From NCBI GenBank assembly GCA_027924585.1, contig BSBM01000036.1, forward strand, positions 5,387,001 to 5,451,000: a stretch of DNA of 64,000 nucleotides, in the 5' to 3' direction. A program made the translations under genes and the position numbers. Source of the DNA: Larix kaempferi. Lineage: Eukaryota; Streptophyta; Pinopsida; Pinales; Pinaceae. Below the pieces are notes generated by a model. It saw nothing but the letters and a program-made list of their open reading frames with translations, was not told the origin of the DNA and ran no database searches. Below, in pieces: positions 34,205-47,569 of the stretch. Each line of letters starts with the position of its first letter. Position 1 is the first letter of the stretch.

Positions 34205-35140
34205 CAAGCTCGTAACCTCCCTTCTCCAAAACACGTTTGACTATGTAAGGTCCATGCCACATGGATTCAAACTTTCCTGCTCCTAGTTTGTCGTGCTTCT
34301 AGTCATAGGTGAGGACCAGGTCACACTCGTTAAAGATACGAGGTTCAACTGACTTGTCGTATTGGGATTTGATGGGTTTCTTATGTGCTTCATTAGCAAG
34401 AGCAACATCTCGGCGGGACTCGTCAAGTTTTTCTAAGTGCAAGAGACATTCTTCCTCGGCAGTAGTGTTAGGAAGAAGTTCGACAGCGAGTTGTAGAGAT
34501 GGAATTTCACACTCTATAGGTAGGACAGCCTCTAATCCATATACCAATTGGAAGGGAGTGAAGCCTATGGCCGTTTTGACAAAAGTTCGATAGGCCCATA
34601 ACGCTGAGAAAAGCATGTTGTGCCAATTGGACTTATGTGTCCCTACCATCCTTTGGACCATAGTTTTCAAGACCTTGTTAATGGCCTCGACCTGTCCATT
34701 GGACTGCGGGTAGTAGGGTGTTGAATTTTCATGGTGAAAACCCAACCTATCGCTCAGTTCATCAACCATATGATTCTGAAAATGGGAACCATGATCGGTA
34801 ACAATTGTCTGAGGAACTTCGAACCGCACTATTACATGATTGAACATGAAGAGGCGGTTTTGCCGTCGTTTTGGTATGTAGGCATAGCTTCAGCCCACTT
34901 TGTAAAGTAATCCACAGCTACAATGATGTAACTATGCCCCCCGGCCGAGGTAGGCTTACAATGCATAAAGTCAATGCCCCATTTTGTGAAGGGGCCCATG
35001 GCAATAACCGGGTGTAACAGGGCAGGATGGGTGCGCTTCTTCATATGGAAGTGTTGGCAAGGAGGACATTTTTTTACAGCCTCAATACAATCTTTGAAGA
35101 TAGTAGGCCAAAAATATCCTGCGTGCAAAATATTCTAGGT
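34205..35140 (-). pseudogene. Element C integrase
   Basis: This gypsy integrase inserts the element copy into the genome. The zinc part spans the boundary with the RNase H piece (CHAGACGGH above 35140, KKCPPCQ below). The core has GIDFMH (first Asp), TIVTDHGSHF (second Asp) and NGQVEAINK (Glu), all present. ALWAYRTFVKTAIGFTPF and YGLEAVLPIE follow. A frameshift lies near 34845 between KWAEAMPTYQ and MFNHVIVRF, and stops are present near 35133 and 34299. No chromodomain-like tail is visible, as expected for the Tat group. Confidence 0.92.
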
Positions 35141-36666
35141 TGTAGCCATCCCAGAGAGGTGACCGCCACATGCCCCAGCGTGACAGTCATTGAGAATGCG
35201 TTCAGCCTCATTGTGAGTGAGACAACGTCGAAGAATTGAATCAATGCCATGGCAATACAAAGTATCATTGATGATTAAATAATACTTCGCATGGTGACGT
35301 ATCTTACGATAGTCATTGCGAGAGAGTTGAGGGTTGAAGTGTTGGGTTTGAAGATACAATGAGATATCTCCATACCATGGATCAATCGTACTGATGAGAA
35401 ACAATGATTCATTTGGAAAGGAGTCATTGTGATCAACTTCTGCATTAGGACGGGGAAGATTGCAAATGAGCTCGGCAAACACCAAAGACTTCTTAGACTT
35501 AGCTTTCTCGAAAAGAAGGTCAAATTCTTGCAGTATCACGATCCAGCGTGAATACTTGCCCCCAAGCACCTGACATGTCAGTACGTGGTACATGGGGTTT
35601 GAGTTGACGATGATGGTGGTGGTGCGGAGCAAGATATAGTGCCGGAACTTCTGGACGGGGATGACCGCCGCGAATGCGAGTTTTTCGACATGTGAATATC
35701 TAGTTTTAGCGTTAGCAAGACCCTTACTTGCATAGTATATTACATGTTCTTGGGTGTTTTGATCCTCCTATACCAAAACCATGGCGATAGTGGTGACAGA
35801 AGCAGCGAGATATAAGATATAATCTCGAAAATAATTAGGCGGTTGGAGCACAATGGCATGCGTAATGGCATGTTTGATACTGTCGAAGGATTTTTGAGCT
35901 TGGTCGTCCCAAATGAAGGGGACATCCTTCTTGAGTAGTCTCATATACCCCTGATTCTTCTCCACGAAATTGCAAACAAAACGTCTTAAATAAGTCACCT
36001 TCCCTTGAAGACTTTGAAGTTCCGTCACATCAGTCGAGGGTGGTAGGTTGATGATGGCCTCCACCTTTAAGGGATCAATGCAGATCCCATCCTTCGAAAA
36101 TATAAATCCTAAGAGGCGTCCGGACTCAATGCAAAAGATACACTTATGAGGATTCAAACAGATATTGTACTGTCTGCATCTGAGGAAAATGGCCGTCAGA
36201 TGACCAATGTGGAACTCGCGTTGCTTGAATGAGCAGGGATATCGTCCAGGTAAGGTTCCACAAAGTCCTTAATATCATGGAAGGCATACGACATAGCCCG
36301 CTGAAACGTGGCACCAACATTTTTAAGGCCAAACAGGAATTTGCAGTATGCAAACGTCCCCCACAGGAAGATGAAAGTTGTCTCATGTTGGTCGGCTGGG
36401 TTGATCTCAATCTGGTTGTAACCAGAAAATCCATCCATAAATGAGAAGATGACGCTTCCGGCACAATTGTCTATAATCTGGTCGATGATGGGGGTCAGGT
36501 AGTTGTCTTTCGGACAAGCCCAGTTAAGGTCCCAATAATCGACACAGACATGAATGGTACCCTGCTTTTTGTTCACAGGGACGACATTTGAGACCCAATC
36601 CATCAATGGGACATGATAAATAAAACCAGCCTTTAAGAGCTTTTCAATTTTTGCGTTAATTGCCAC
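35141..36666 (-). pseudogene. pol: Element C reverse transcriptase and RNase H
   Basis: The reverse transcriptase starts near 36666 (AINAKIEKLLKAGFI). The first active-site motif FSFMDGFSGYNQI is intact, and the second is YLDD at 36241-36252. A frameshift follows near 36196, and the thumb (GRLLGFIFSKDGI) and RNase H continue in the next frame. RNase H includes YLAASVTTIAMVLV, HVEKLAFAAV and LGGKYSRWIVILQEFDLLF. No second RNase H lies here; the next domain is the integrase zinc finger. Stops are near 35768 and 35634. Confidence 0.93.
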
Positions 36667-36687
36667 AGTCTTTCGAGGGTGTACTGG

Positions 36688-38337
36688 TCACAGCTTTTGG
36701 CATACAGGTTTGACGTCGGGATAGGTTTTTATTTCGTGAGAAACAATTGCGGGGTCTATCCCAGGCATCTCCTCATAGGACCAAGCAAATACGTCTCGAA
36801 ATTGCTTGAATAAGGCTATGCCAGCAGCTATTTCTTCAGGGGAACACTTCTGGCCTATGCGAATGTGTTCCACTATACCAGGTTTCATCAATATGTCTAC
36901 CGGGGTGTTTGGCTCAATGTTGGCCAAGTTGCCCTCCGTGTCCGTAAGACATGTAAGGATGGGGGAATGAGGGAACGGGTAGATATCTGGTGAAAAGAGG
37001 GTGTGAATGTTGTCCTCTATGTATTCCAAAGGAGGAAGAAAAGATGACCTATGGTGGAGATCATCCCACGGATTTTCGTCAATATTCATTACTTCCATGA
37101 TGGACTTGTGTGAATGAAAAGTCTGAAGTAAGAGATCAGGTAGAGAGGACGTCCGTCGTAGAGAACAGGGTCGAGAGGCCACTGTTAAATGGTCCTCTGG
37201 TGCTGATTGGATAGCCTCGTAAATACGTTCAGTGGGTGACAGAGGCATTATATCTCCAAGCAAGTGTGTTGTGGCTTCATCTGGTACAAGCCAAGCATCG
37301 TTAGAGTGAGATGAAATCTCTATGGAGATCATGTTCACCATAGCAACATGATTAGGGGGGTCCATGGCTGGAAAAATGCCCATGAGAGATGAATATTTCA
37401 AAAGGCCAACCCCTATACTCTCATACTATTTTGACATCTGTCCAATGGAAGGAACATGGTCACCAGGATGAGTAGTAGTTTCTGGTGTACACAAATCTAA
37501 TTGGTCGATAGTACCAATTCATCCTTGGTGGGGGAATTGTACTATGCGGAAGATTGAAGAGGCTACCACCTGCATGGTGTAAAACCAATTGCGACCAAGC
37601 AAGATATTATAATCTATTGGGGCCGAGACCACTTCCATGTTAACAGTTAAGGTCTTTCGGCCCAACTCAACTGCAAGAGCTTGTAGGAGCCCATGAGGTT
37701 GAAAGCCACGCCCGTAGAATGCTTTCAACGTGGTAGGAGAACGATTCTATTCGGGGGAGCCAATGGCTCTCCAACAAGCGATCGACATGACAGAAGTGGA
37801 GGCATCTTCATCTAAAAGGGTACGATGGACAATCTTCCCAGCAATGTTTGCAGAAACCTGGAATGCGAGCTGGTGTGAGAGCCTTGACTTAAAGTTGTCA
37901 AGTCGGAACATGATGGTATTCGAGGAATCCGGGTCGACTGCACCGATGGCCGCAATGAGATTTTTGCGTTGATTAGGACAATTATGCAAAACTTCCAGGG
38001 TAGACATGGCGCAAGGAGCTTGTGCCAAGTCTTCTATGATATTGTAATTTTGTGTCGTCCGAGCATTAGGATTGAAAACAGCTTTTCGAATTGTACTCTT
38101 GGGCAGTCGCAATATCGAGTCTAAGGAGGGATTCTCAATGGTGAGAGAAGTTGATGGTACAGTGAAATCAGTTAAGGAGTCAGAAGATTTTTTAGTATTA
38201 CTTCCAGTGGATTCCTTCGAAGGGACCGGTTCATAAGATTGCGAGGGAGTGTTCAAATTGATCGTCTCGTTACGCACCATGAGAACATGTGCAGTATTGG
38301 ATGGTTCCCCCTGGGCTGCGGGGGTTTGAGCAATCAT
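36688..38337 (-). pseudogene. Element C protease and linker to reverse transcriptase
   Basis: The retropepsin lies near 37830-37510. LLDEDASTSVMS corresponds to the DEGAS active site of Tat-type elements, with Asp replacing the usual Gly. DYNILLGRNWFY is the second conserved block. The linker after it (36688-37401) carries PDVFAW-type sequence (FRDVFAWSYEEMPGIDP) leading into the reverse transcriptase. Stops are near 37745, 37517, 37430 and 36686. The upstream piece to 38337 is Ser/Thr-rich and joins the gag zinc knuckle. Confidence 0.85.
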
Positions 38338-40441
38338 CTACTAGTTCTAAGTAGGAAACGGATCATTGAGGACTGCGGAAGTTGGTTTACCCCTAAGAAA
38401 CTTGTGCACTTCGTCTCTATGGGGACATTCTTTGGAGAAGTGGTCATCTCCACACAGTAAACAAGGATACTTTAGTTTCCATTTATGCTTGGTATCGTCA
38501 GGAGTGATCTTTTGTTCCTACAAAGGAGGAAGACTTTTTGGGTTTCCCCTTGTTCTTCTTTTTACCGATGGACTTCTGAGATGAAGTTGATTGGACAGAA
38601 TTCACCTCTTCAGTTACAGCAGGAGCGATTGACTGGGTGGTGATGTGGCCAGCCAGAGTTGGGTTGGATGATCCGACAGTGCTAGCAGCAGGCTGGGTGT
38701 TAAGGGAACCAATGATTCCATCAATTTGGAGTCCCTTATGTGGTTTTGTAGGGTCATTAACATCACGGGGTTCGTCAGGAAGAATATCAAACAAAGTGTC
38801 GGATTGAATGTAGACTAGGTCTAGTACATGGGCACTTGTGATGGCTTCTTCTTCAGTGACAGCACTTCGCATAGCAACGTCTCTTGCTATGGTAGGGATG
38901 AGGGATTTTGTGAACCAGTCTGCTAGGAGCTGATCTGGAATAGGAGCTTTAATGAGATGTCATCTCCTTCGCCATTTGTGAATATGATCCAAAATATGAG
39001 TGGCGGTATTCTAACGGAGCGAGGTTAAAAGCTCGGTACCAATTTCATATCGTATGGGCAGCTAGAAATGTGTCAAAAAGTTCATGGCAAGAGAACCAAA
39101 ATCAGGAAAAGAGTGGGGTGGCAACTCAATGTACCATTTGGAAGCCGAACCGGTGAGAGTCCTTTGAAATAATATATGACGAATTGAATCGTCCATTAAG
39201 GAATTAGATGAACACCATAAGTGGTATGTCATCACATGGTTTTTAGAGTCTTCACCCGGCTTGCCGTCAAATTTGGGGATATCAGACAGAATTTTCACCG
39301 GAATCGATGGCCAGTTAGATCCGTGGTAAATAAGATCGTTGGTTAAATGGGATAGGTCAGGCAGATCCAAAGTAGCCAGGAAGGGCAGTTGTGGGTTAGG
39401 TTGCGCGTATTGATAATACAAATAAAGCGTGTAAGGACCAAACTGACCGTAAGGTGTACCAAGAGGAAACTGACCGTAGGGGGGTGTGCCGCCCGGACCG
39501 TCAGGAGGTCCGCCACCATAAGGTGGTCCATTCCAATAAGGTGGGGGTCCACCTCTACCACCGAGAGGGGGTGGTGGTCTACTTCCGCAGCCAGAAGGAT
39601 GGGGATCCCCACCACCTCTGCCGCTGGAAGGATGAGGGTCTCCACCACCATTGCCACCACCATAGTAATTAAGTCCTCCACCGCCTCCGCCTGGAGAGGG
39701 TGGTGGACCACCTCCGCCACCCGAAGGGAAATGTCCTCCTCCACCATGATAGGGTGGTCCCCCGCCGCCTCCATCGGGAGGGGGTGGTGGACCATTCCCA
39801 CCACCGCTGGAAGGGTGAGGGATATTGTTGGTAAAATGAGGTGGACCTCTACCAAGGTTAGGTGGGGGGCCGCCGCCTCCAGCAGGAGTTGGGGGAGGGC
39901 CGATCGGGGGTGGTAGTACTTGAGGGATAGTTGGTTGGGGTCTGTGTTGCAACATAGGTTGTTGCCCCCATAGAGTGTATGGATTCCCGGGATAAGGCAT
40001 CCCGTATGGTGCATTTCCAAGATTAGGTTGGCCCGGCACAGGGTTAACAGGACCTGGATACGATTGACTCCACAAGGGTTGAATTACATTGGACGGCCCC
40101 CCAACATGAGATAATCCCATGGTGGATGGTCTAGCGGGTTGGGAAGGTCCAATGGAAGGTACGTTGGGGATTCCACTGCCTATGTTCTAGTTAGGAAACA
40201 GGGGTTTCCCCTCAGCCACGACAGGTTGACCACTATTCAAAGGTTGAACCAACATAGGTTGTTGACTAGCTACCGTAGTAATAACATTACCAATAAGATA
40301 ATCCAGGGGAATGGAATATCCTCCCCTCAAATTTTGAGCTGGGGGAGGAACTGGTAAAGTAACTGTGGCAATGACAGGTGTGTTGGACTGTTGTCCTTCC
40401 ACAGGTTGGTTCACTTGAGGTGCAGGATTGGACTCTTGCGA
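38338..40441 (-). pseudogene. gag: Element C gag, main part, with Gly/Pro-rich domain
   Basis: This is the capsid-nucleocapsid protein. From 40441 down: a Gln/Pro-rich start, then a long Gly/Pro-rich low-complexity tract (about 39900-39440, repeated PPP and GGGG blocks), then the Gag core (ILSDIPKFDGKPGEDSKNHV, SASKWYIELP, about 39310-39080). A basic tail (KKKNKGKPKKSSSF) follows near 38540. A zinc knuckle at 38463-38425 has the spacing C-X2-C-X3-H-X4-C. Stops and frameshifts are scattered. The long ORFs overlapping the Gly/Pro tract in other frames are shadows of its GC-rich repeats. Confidence 0.88.
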
Positions 40442-43400
40442 TGTCACCTACCCAATTTTTTAGAATAATTATTTTCTACTATTATCCTTTTTTGCAAAAT
40501 ACTTTGTGTTAAATTATAATTACAAGTTTTTTAATTATGACCAATTAGGTCAAGGATGAATGTAATGACTCATTATTATTATTTAATAAATAAAAATGGG
40601 AGACAAACACTCAAGAAAGCTGTTATAAGAGTGTCCACTGGGCCACTAGGAGGAATGGAAGTTGCTGGAAGGACTGGGACAAATGGCAGCATTTGTACTT
40701 TGCCATTAGTTGTTGTTATGGGACAACTCCCCCTAATTTTGTGGCATTTCCCCCTCCAGGTGGAAGGAGGTGAGCAGGTAGCTCACTAATGACCAGTTAA
40801 TTACAAAAAGACCTAGGCAACCTATAAAAGACAATTCGAATTGAGCAGGGACCTCTCAGAATGTTTTTTGCAGAAACATTTCCTTAGAGCATCCGGTGAT
40901 GGCTGAGAGATTCGAATAGGGAGGTTGTGGAGAGTGCAAGTATAAGTCTGCAAATGTTATGAGAAGGACAGACTAGAGGTGTTGGTGCTGGTCCAATTGC
41001 TTACTAAGCCTGTAAAGCTGGATAAATTTTCTTACTGCTGCAAGTAGAGATCCTAAACTTCAGAACCTTCTTCCTCCTAGTGGTCCAGTGGATAGGCTCG
41101 GGGGTCCTAAGGTAGACATCTTGGTTGCTTGGGAGCAGGTTGGGTGGAACAGGATTCTTGAGTGATTTGTTCCTCCCATCACACTCAGGTTCTATTCTTT
41201 TTGTGTTTTTCTAATTACATGAATGATCTCATAAATTTGCTTAGTAAGGTTATTAATGATCAGTAGAAAAAATAAATTAGATCCTAATTAATTTAGATTT
41301 GTTGAACTGATAAAATGACTCCTCTGCATTTTTCCCCATGCGTGAAGCTGCATCGTACTCCAGTACAGAGAGGTAGCATTAAATCTGCCCAGTTAAAAGT
41401 GAAACCTAGCATGCATCTAAATATCTAAACCAAAAAAGACCACCCATGCACAGACTTATGTTCCTCATGCATCTTATATTTTAGAAGCTGTAGATTAGAT
41501 CCTTGCATGCAATGTTTTTACTGTTCAAATCTGTATGCTGAACAACCTACCAGAAACCAGGCATAGTAATAGGTTCCTTTCTGACTTCTGAAGGTGGACA
41601 TTGTGTTAACAACTAGGGTTTACTGGTCTTTAATTATCTCTTCAAAGAAAACAATATCATGCATTCTGTTTAACCATATTCCCACTTTTCTATTTTCTTA
41701 TTGTTTTGAGAATCTGATCGATTTTATAGAAAATATTGTCTTCACTGTATTATCTTGTGCAGAAAGAAAGAAAGAAAGATACTGTGTTATTCTATCATTT
41801 CATCAGAGGTCCAAACTGGATGAATACAGGAATATAGAATTAAAATAGACAAACTGTTGTACTAATAGGCAAATTAAACTAACTAATGATTACACTGTAT
41901 ATTTCTTGATTCTGTATTATTAACTGTATGTGGCAGAACTTACATAACAGAATATCATGTTATTAAAATCAAGAAGAACATCACATTATTGATTTGACAG
42001 AACATGTTATAGTATCTCTACACCCTAACCAGGGTTGTCCCGTTCCCATCACATTATTATTTACAAACATTTAAACAGTTTCCAAATCAAACGTTTCATT
42101 ACCATTAGTTGACCTAATTGTAGAATCAAGAGTTATTATTCTTGTTTCCTTAACATCATTACAGACCAGCAGACTTCTTTAACATTGACAGCTAGGGTTT
42201 AGCCTTATCACTTATATTTTCAAACAAAACCAATTCCTTTCCATTCTCGGCTTAATTCATGTGTGCACAGATGCAATGTAAGCCAAGTAGATCGCTTTCG
42301 GCTTATAGCCACTATTTATTTAAACAACTTAAAACATGCTTCCATTTACAAATTCGAAAACGAGAGTTTGAAAATACCATACATAGCCTTTAAACCCTAA
42401 ATAATTATCATTTCCATTTAAATTAACGCGGGTTGCATCCTACAGTTTGCCACATTCTTTTACTGAAGGTTCCATTCAAAACCCAATGCTATTTACACAC
42501 ACAGCTAATGCCGAAACAAAATTACAGTCAACGTATCTCTTCTTCCATCAACACAGAAGTACCAAAACAACAGACATAAAATGTAAAGTTGTAAGACCCT
42601 TTGCAAACACGAGGGTTCAACCCTACCAAGCTCACCAAGCCATGGAATGGTCGGCCATACATTTTAAACATTTACATCATCTACCCTATCAACAAAACTT
42701 AAAAAACAGTAGTGTTCCCCAATTGTTGCAGGAAAGACAAAGCCACTGCCGTGAAGGCATGATACCAACACTCTGCTCATCAAGTCCGATTCCAGGGGAA
42801 CCACCGAGGGAGGGATACCACCAAAGCTTACCGATGGATTCACTATAGTTCTTCTCCTCACCAATTGTTTCGGCACCCTGTTGCTAGCCGAGAGTTACCT
42901 ACCAACAACCATACACTAAGTTAAATATCGAATCATGAGATAGTAATGCATGCAACAAAGAATAATTTGAAAACCCTTACAACGTTACGATACCTGAGTC
43001 GTGACAGAGGCTTGACGAAGCCATCATCCATCCACTGTGAAGGAGAATCACCTAGCTCGAAGGCCACTCTGTGTGATACAGTTGAAACTTACAACCCGAT
43101 CAAAACCCCAGATTTGCAAGTCACTACAATGCCACAACTGACGCACTCATCCCACCTATATATCGCTACACAAATCATTTCCAAACTTGGCCTCCATGGA
43201 TAACAATCACTCACAGACCAAAGGTTGCTGCCGGTCTCAGGATCGATCCTGAGGGAGGCTAGAAAAACATCAAAACCCTAAGTGCCTCTCGGCCGGTTGG
43301 CCTCACCTCCCAAACCCTACCACCAAAACAATGACCAAGAAAACGTTACAAGAATCCATAAGTTACGTTGGGGTTCATCACAATCCCAACACACAACGAT

Positions 43401-44755
43401 CAACGATGGAGATCCAGTTTCATCAAGCCACGATGGAGGGTGGTAGATGCGGTATTAACTCACCCATCTACCTCCCAAGCCACGAAGTTTCCATTTCGGT
43501 TGACACCAGGGTAGGAGGCCTATTACAACTCAGCTTGCCAAACCCCATCACACGCCGAATCATCCATCCCGACTTACACGTAGCAATATCCTTAGCACGG
43601 TGGCCAGGCAATTTAGTTGCAAACTCAATCATTTACTACACCCTCGACTTCGTACGCAGGCTTTTGCAATGCCATCATTCCACCTGCCAGCCATATGGAT
43701 CAACATTAATAGCATCGACATATAAATGGTATAAAGGTATAACATCCATCAATAGCATATAATAAAGGTCTTATATGATTCCATTTAATCAATTTCGAGC
43801 ACACTCATAGCATATGAATATCCACCAAGGTCGCGATCAATCATAGGGCATGGATTGACTACGCCCCAACTTATTATAGAGTTTATTATAAAGTTCACAA
43901 TATAGTCCATCAAGTTTTCCATTGCATAAATTCACAAGTTACAACCCTTAGGGTGTGGTTGCCACCCTTGGAACCATCGCATACATTGCATGGTAGGGTT
44001 TAAATGCTTAATGCATCACCATTATAATCGCCTAGGTGATAGAGAACTTAGAACCACCTTATTACTCTCCCTATGGTATGCTTAGGACCATGTGTTCTGG
44101 TCTTGGATTTTGTCACGACCAATTTATAATGGAGTTGTTTTAACAGCCGCAAGTCATTCATGGAATGACAACCAGTGAAGTCATAAACGCCTAATGGAAA
44201 CATTCACAACAATCACACTTTGAAATTGACGTTTTCTACAGTTTTTGAGATAGTCAAGTTCCTCTTACATTTGGAAGGAAGCCATACCTGTAGCGTCGGA
44301 ATCTTAAGCAGTTTATTTATGTCACGCTTATTAAACACTTCTGAATTTTATCGCTATCTCTTACCTACGAATCTGCGCATGAAGGACGAGTACAATGTTT
44401 TAGCTGAGTAGCTAAGTAAGCCTCAGGGCACCTCGTGGGACCCCTTCATCATCATCCATAAAAGTTAAACTGTCAGTACTTGTCATGAAGAATTCTGTTT
44501 TCCAAATGCATCACAATTTTCAATCATTCCAGCATATAAATAAAGGACATAATCATTAATTGGATTCATGACGTATCGTCGACATGATACACCATCAGAA
44601 GACAAAAAGACACAGCAGTTAAATTGTTGCTACCAAATGTCGCATTTATTAATTACTGCTTATTTAATTATTATTATTTCCGTATTTTACAAATATTAGC
44701 TTTTTAGGGCAATTTAAAAATTTAAAATTTTTTATGAAAATATCGGGATGTTACA
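40442..44755 (+). mobile_element. Insertion D: large LTR-like unit without recognised genes
   Basis: It starts TGTCACCTACCC and ends GGGATGTTACA, with flanks TGCGA (40437-40441) and TGCAA (44756-44760), one mismatch. Removing it and one target copy restores the gag frame of element C (TGQPLQESNPAPQ). In 4.3 kb I find no gag, pol or transposase. A TATA box CTATAAAAG lies at 40822-40830, about 380 bases in, which favours a plus-strand LTR with a long R-U5. I also see no internal second copy of its ends. It could be a very long solo LTR or a non-autonomous element; strand is uncertain. Confidence 0.65.
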
Positions 44756-44760
44756 TGCAA

Positions 44761-45408
44761 GGGTTGACCAGTCTTATTAGTGGTCTCGTGGTGGGAAGGT
44801 TGTTCTGGTGATCCAAAATATATTGGATGAACCAGGATGTCTCTGTCATCGAATCTTATTTGGAAATGTCGATTTCGGAACTCTTCAGAGCATTGCTCGA
44901 GACTTTGTCTTTGAAGGTCATCACCCTTCAGACGTAACTGTTCCACACATTCGCGGATAGGGCCAAAAATATCGGTGGGGTCAGGCCTGTAGTAAGGTCT
45001 AGAGAACTCTGGAGTAGTCCAGTTAGGTGGGGATGAGTTGGCAAAATGAGCCACTAGGTGGTCCATAGAAGATGTCTAGTAAGCTGCTGAAGGACCAACA
45101 ACTGTTGTAGGGTTGTCCTGGGGTTGGTTTATCCATTCCAACGATACAGGTTCTCCCAGGATGACGGGAGAAAGGTCTTGTGAAGCGGGGGTTTGTGCTC
45201 CTTCATCCTGCAGGGGATGAGAGGTAGGTGAATCCGGAGGAGTTTGTGGAAACAAAAGTCCTCCAACATTCAAAGTGGGGTTTTCCACTTCAATAACTAC
45301 GACCACGTTACATTGATCCATTCTTACCCTCGAGATAACCTCCGGACTAAGGGGATATTTGGGTGATAAGTTTAAGATCCTACGGGATCTTCTCCAGGGA
45401 AAATCCAC
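44761..45408 (-). pseudogene. gag: Element C gag, N-terminal piece
   Basis: Reading from 45408: MDFPWRRSRRILNLSPKY, a Pro-rich stretch (PPDSPTSHPL), then after a stop near 45076 HFANSSPPNW and RFDDRDILVHPIYFGSPEQP. It ends at insertion D and continues in frame at 40441. I chose 45408 because it is the first Met of the open frame; no domain decides the start. Confidence 0.65.
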
Positions 45409-47547
45409 CAGAGCGTCAGGATGGCTGAAACAACATTTCTCCTAAGGGTATGCTAAAAGAAAAGTAGTCCAAAATAACCTACTCAAACTAAGACAACAAG
45501 CAAACTTATGTGAAAGAGTGGATTCAAAAGTCTGGAACCTCACGGGATTATCAAGGCATCGCAAACCGCAATATACTATAGGGTCTAACAATATGACGTG
45601 ACAAGGAGGATTGGGACCGTACCCTTGCCTGCATACCAGATTACCTGGACAGTACGTGCATGCTAATCTCCCCGAGTGTTGTTCTCGGTGTATTGCTTTG
45701 CCAAGATGGCCAAATGGTTAACTCGGTTGGTTTTAGGAATCCTAGTGGTGTCTCCCGATATACGCAAGGTACGTGGGAGCTCAAATCCATAGTGGTGTTG
45801 TCTAACGCACAACTGTTCGGCAACAGACCTTCCGATATACTACCGAGTACGTGATACACCCTTCGATATACGCCAAGTACGGATTATGGTACTTGGTAGG
45901 TACATGAAGGAGCTCGATATACCGATAAATACGTGGAATACTACAATACCCCCGGGATACAGTGCTGGAAAATAACGACAGCTGCCACGCTTAACGATGT
46001 CGGAACACGTCTCTTACTTACACACAAGTTGCTAAAAATTTTACCTAGTTCTACCATTAATTTTATCTTGGATAGTTAGGTGAATGCATGAGGTGAGTAC
46101 ATAATTGGAAGCATAATGCAAGCCCTAGCTACATGCATGAAATATTATTTTCTTTCAATGAATTCTAGCTATGGCAAAGAGAAAACTTTTTCCAATAGTA
46201 TTTCCAAAACAAACTCAATGCAACACAATCCCAATTCAAACAGAGCTTGACTATGAAAGTATTCTTTTCCTTTTTCAACGAAACACAAAAAATCACAACA
46301 CTACTATCCAAATCAAAACATTTTTCATTTTCTTTTTCTTTTCAAATTAAAACGACACTAGGTAATGAAAAGAGAGGATTCTGAAATGGAATGTGCAAGT
46401 TTTTCAATTTCACTTTCAATGGTCTAAAAGCAACAAAAATTAAAAATGCGTTTATCTTTCCTTAGCATGGAATCAATTTTGCAAAAATCGAAGCGTTCTT
46501 TTAGTCTTTCAAGAAAATGAGCGATTCATAGTTCGAGAAAAACACAATAGATCATACATTCAGTCAACATTTCCAAAACACAAATGAGAATGTTCCAATG
46601 CACAACAATTTTCTTCAATAATGCTTAAGAAATGATGGAAAGAAGCACTATTTTAACTTTTCAATGCATGCACCAAAGAATAAACTTGATAGCAATTGAG
46701 CTTTCAGATCTAAATGACTGAAAAGAAAACACTACTTGCAGCACTCAGTACACTCAGAAAACTCAACAAAAGATAAGCACTCAACCAAGCTGAAAGACAC
46801 CCTTAACTCAAAATCAAGCAGCAAGCAAACCAAGCAAGCAAAGCTCAAAACAAATGTAAATGAGGTCTGGAAGCTGATCTAATGTAATGATCAAATCAGG
46901 GATGGAAGGAAGGGAATGCAAGGGTGAGCGGATGAAGGTGGAGGAGACAATAGTATCCACCACTACCGGTCTTCAAACTTGTCCAAGACGGAACCCAAAA
47001 TCAATCCAAACAGAACCAAACACTCAAAACACAAATCATAGGTGGGATCCCTGGTTGGATCTTGCAGCACAGAGAGAGTTCATATAGAAAACCAAAATCC
47101 AGACTATCAAATGGAGAGGAGATACCTACATGCCAAAAATTTGACAAATCGGTGCACTCTGTGCTTGTACACAGTGCGACGTCACAGTTTGCCTACACGG
47201 GAAGTGCAACGATGTCACAGTCTACCAATGTAAGGGATGCGACGAGTATCTAACAGGTAAAGAACAAAGACCCAGAATGACATAGTGTCGCTCTGTTCCC
47301 ACTAACTAGGTGCGACAGGCGAAGTCTAGATTAAAAGATGAATTCGATCTCTCAATAATGAACCTCGGAATGGTTTGGGAATGAGTTGTATAAACTCAGA
47401 GGAATCAAATTAGAGTCTTCAATACAAAGATCTGATGGTGAAATCTACTTCAAGAAGTAAATGGAAAAAATAAAAAGGCTTGTGTCAAGCAATCAACTGA
47501 AAATGACTCTCACTCTTAGATTGACAACTACTGACTAGATTGTATAC
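45409..47547 (-). other. Leader of element C between primer site and gag
   Basis: This is a long untranslated leader, as in Tat/Ogre elements. No gene is seen. A loose repeat on cgatatacgcaagtacg recurs at about 45755, 45834, 45872, 45919 and 45955. The part at 46150-46880 is A-rich on the plus strand (T-rich on the transcribed strand). Short ORFs at 46887-47253 have no domain. Confidence 0.5.
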
Positions 47548-47565
47548 TCCCCAGTATGGTCGCCA
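47548..47565 (-). other. Primer binding site of element C
   Basis: On the minus strand TGGCGACCATACTGGGGA starts four bases after the 5' LTR. It resembles the TGGCGACTCTGCTGGGGA-type site known from Ogre/Tat elements (an arginine tRNA). This fixes the direction of the element. Confidence 0.8.
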
Positions 47566-47569
47566 GATT

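Noticed and set aside
39343-40020. Long minus-strand ORF of 225 codons, and a plus-strand ORF of 175 codons, over the Gly/Pro tract of element C gag
   Set aside because: Both are shadows in other frames of a GC-rich low-complexity repeat; the Gag core is in the 39062-40120 frame.
42447-43762. Plus-strand ORFs of 133 and 143 codons in insertion D
   Set aside because: No recognisable domain, composition like their surroundings and no supporting start context; more likely chance ORFs in an LTR-like unit.
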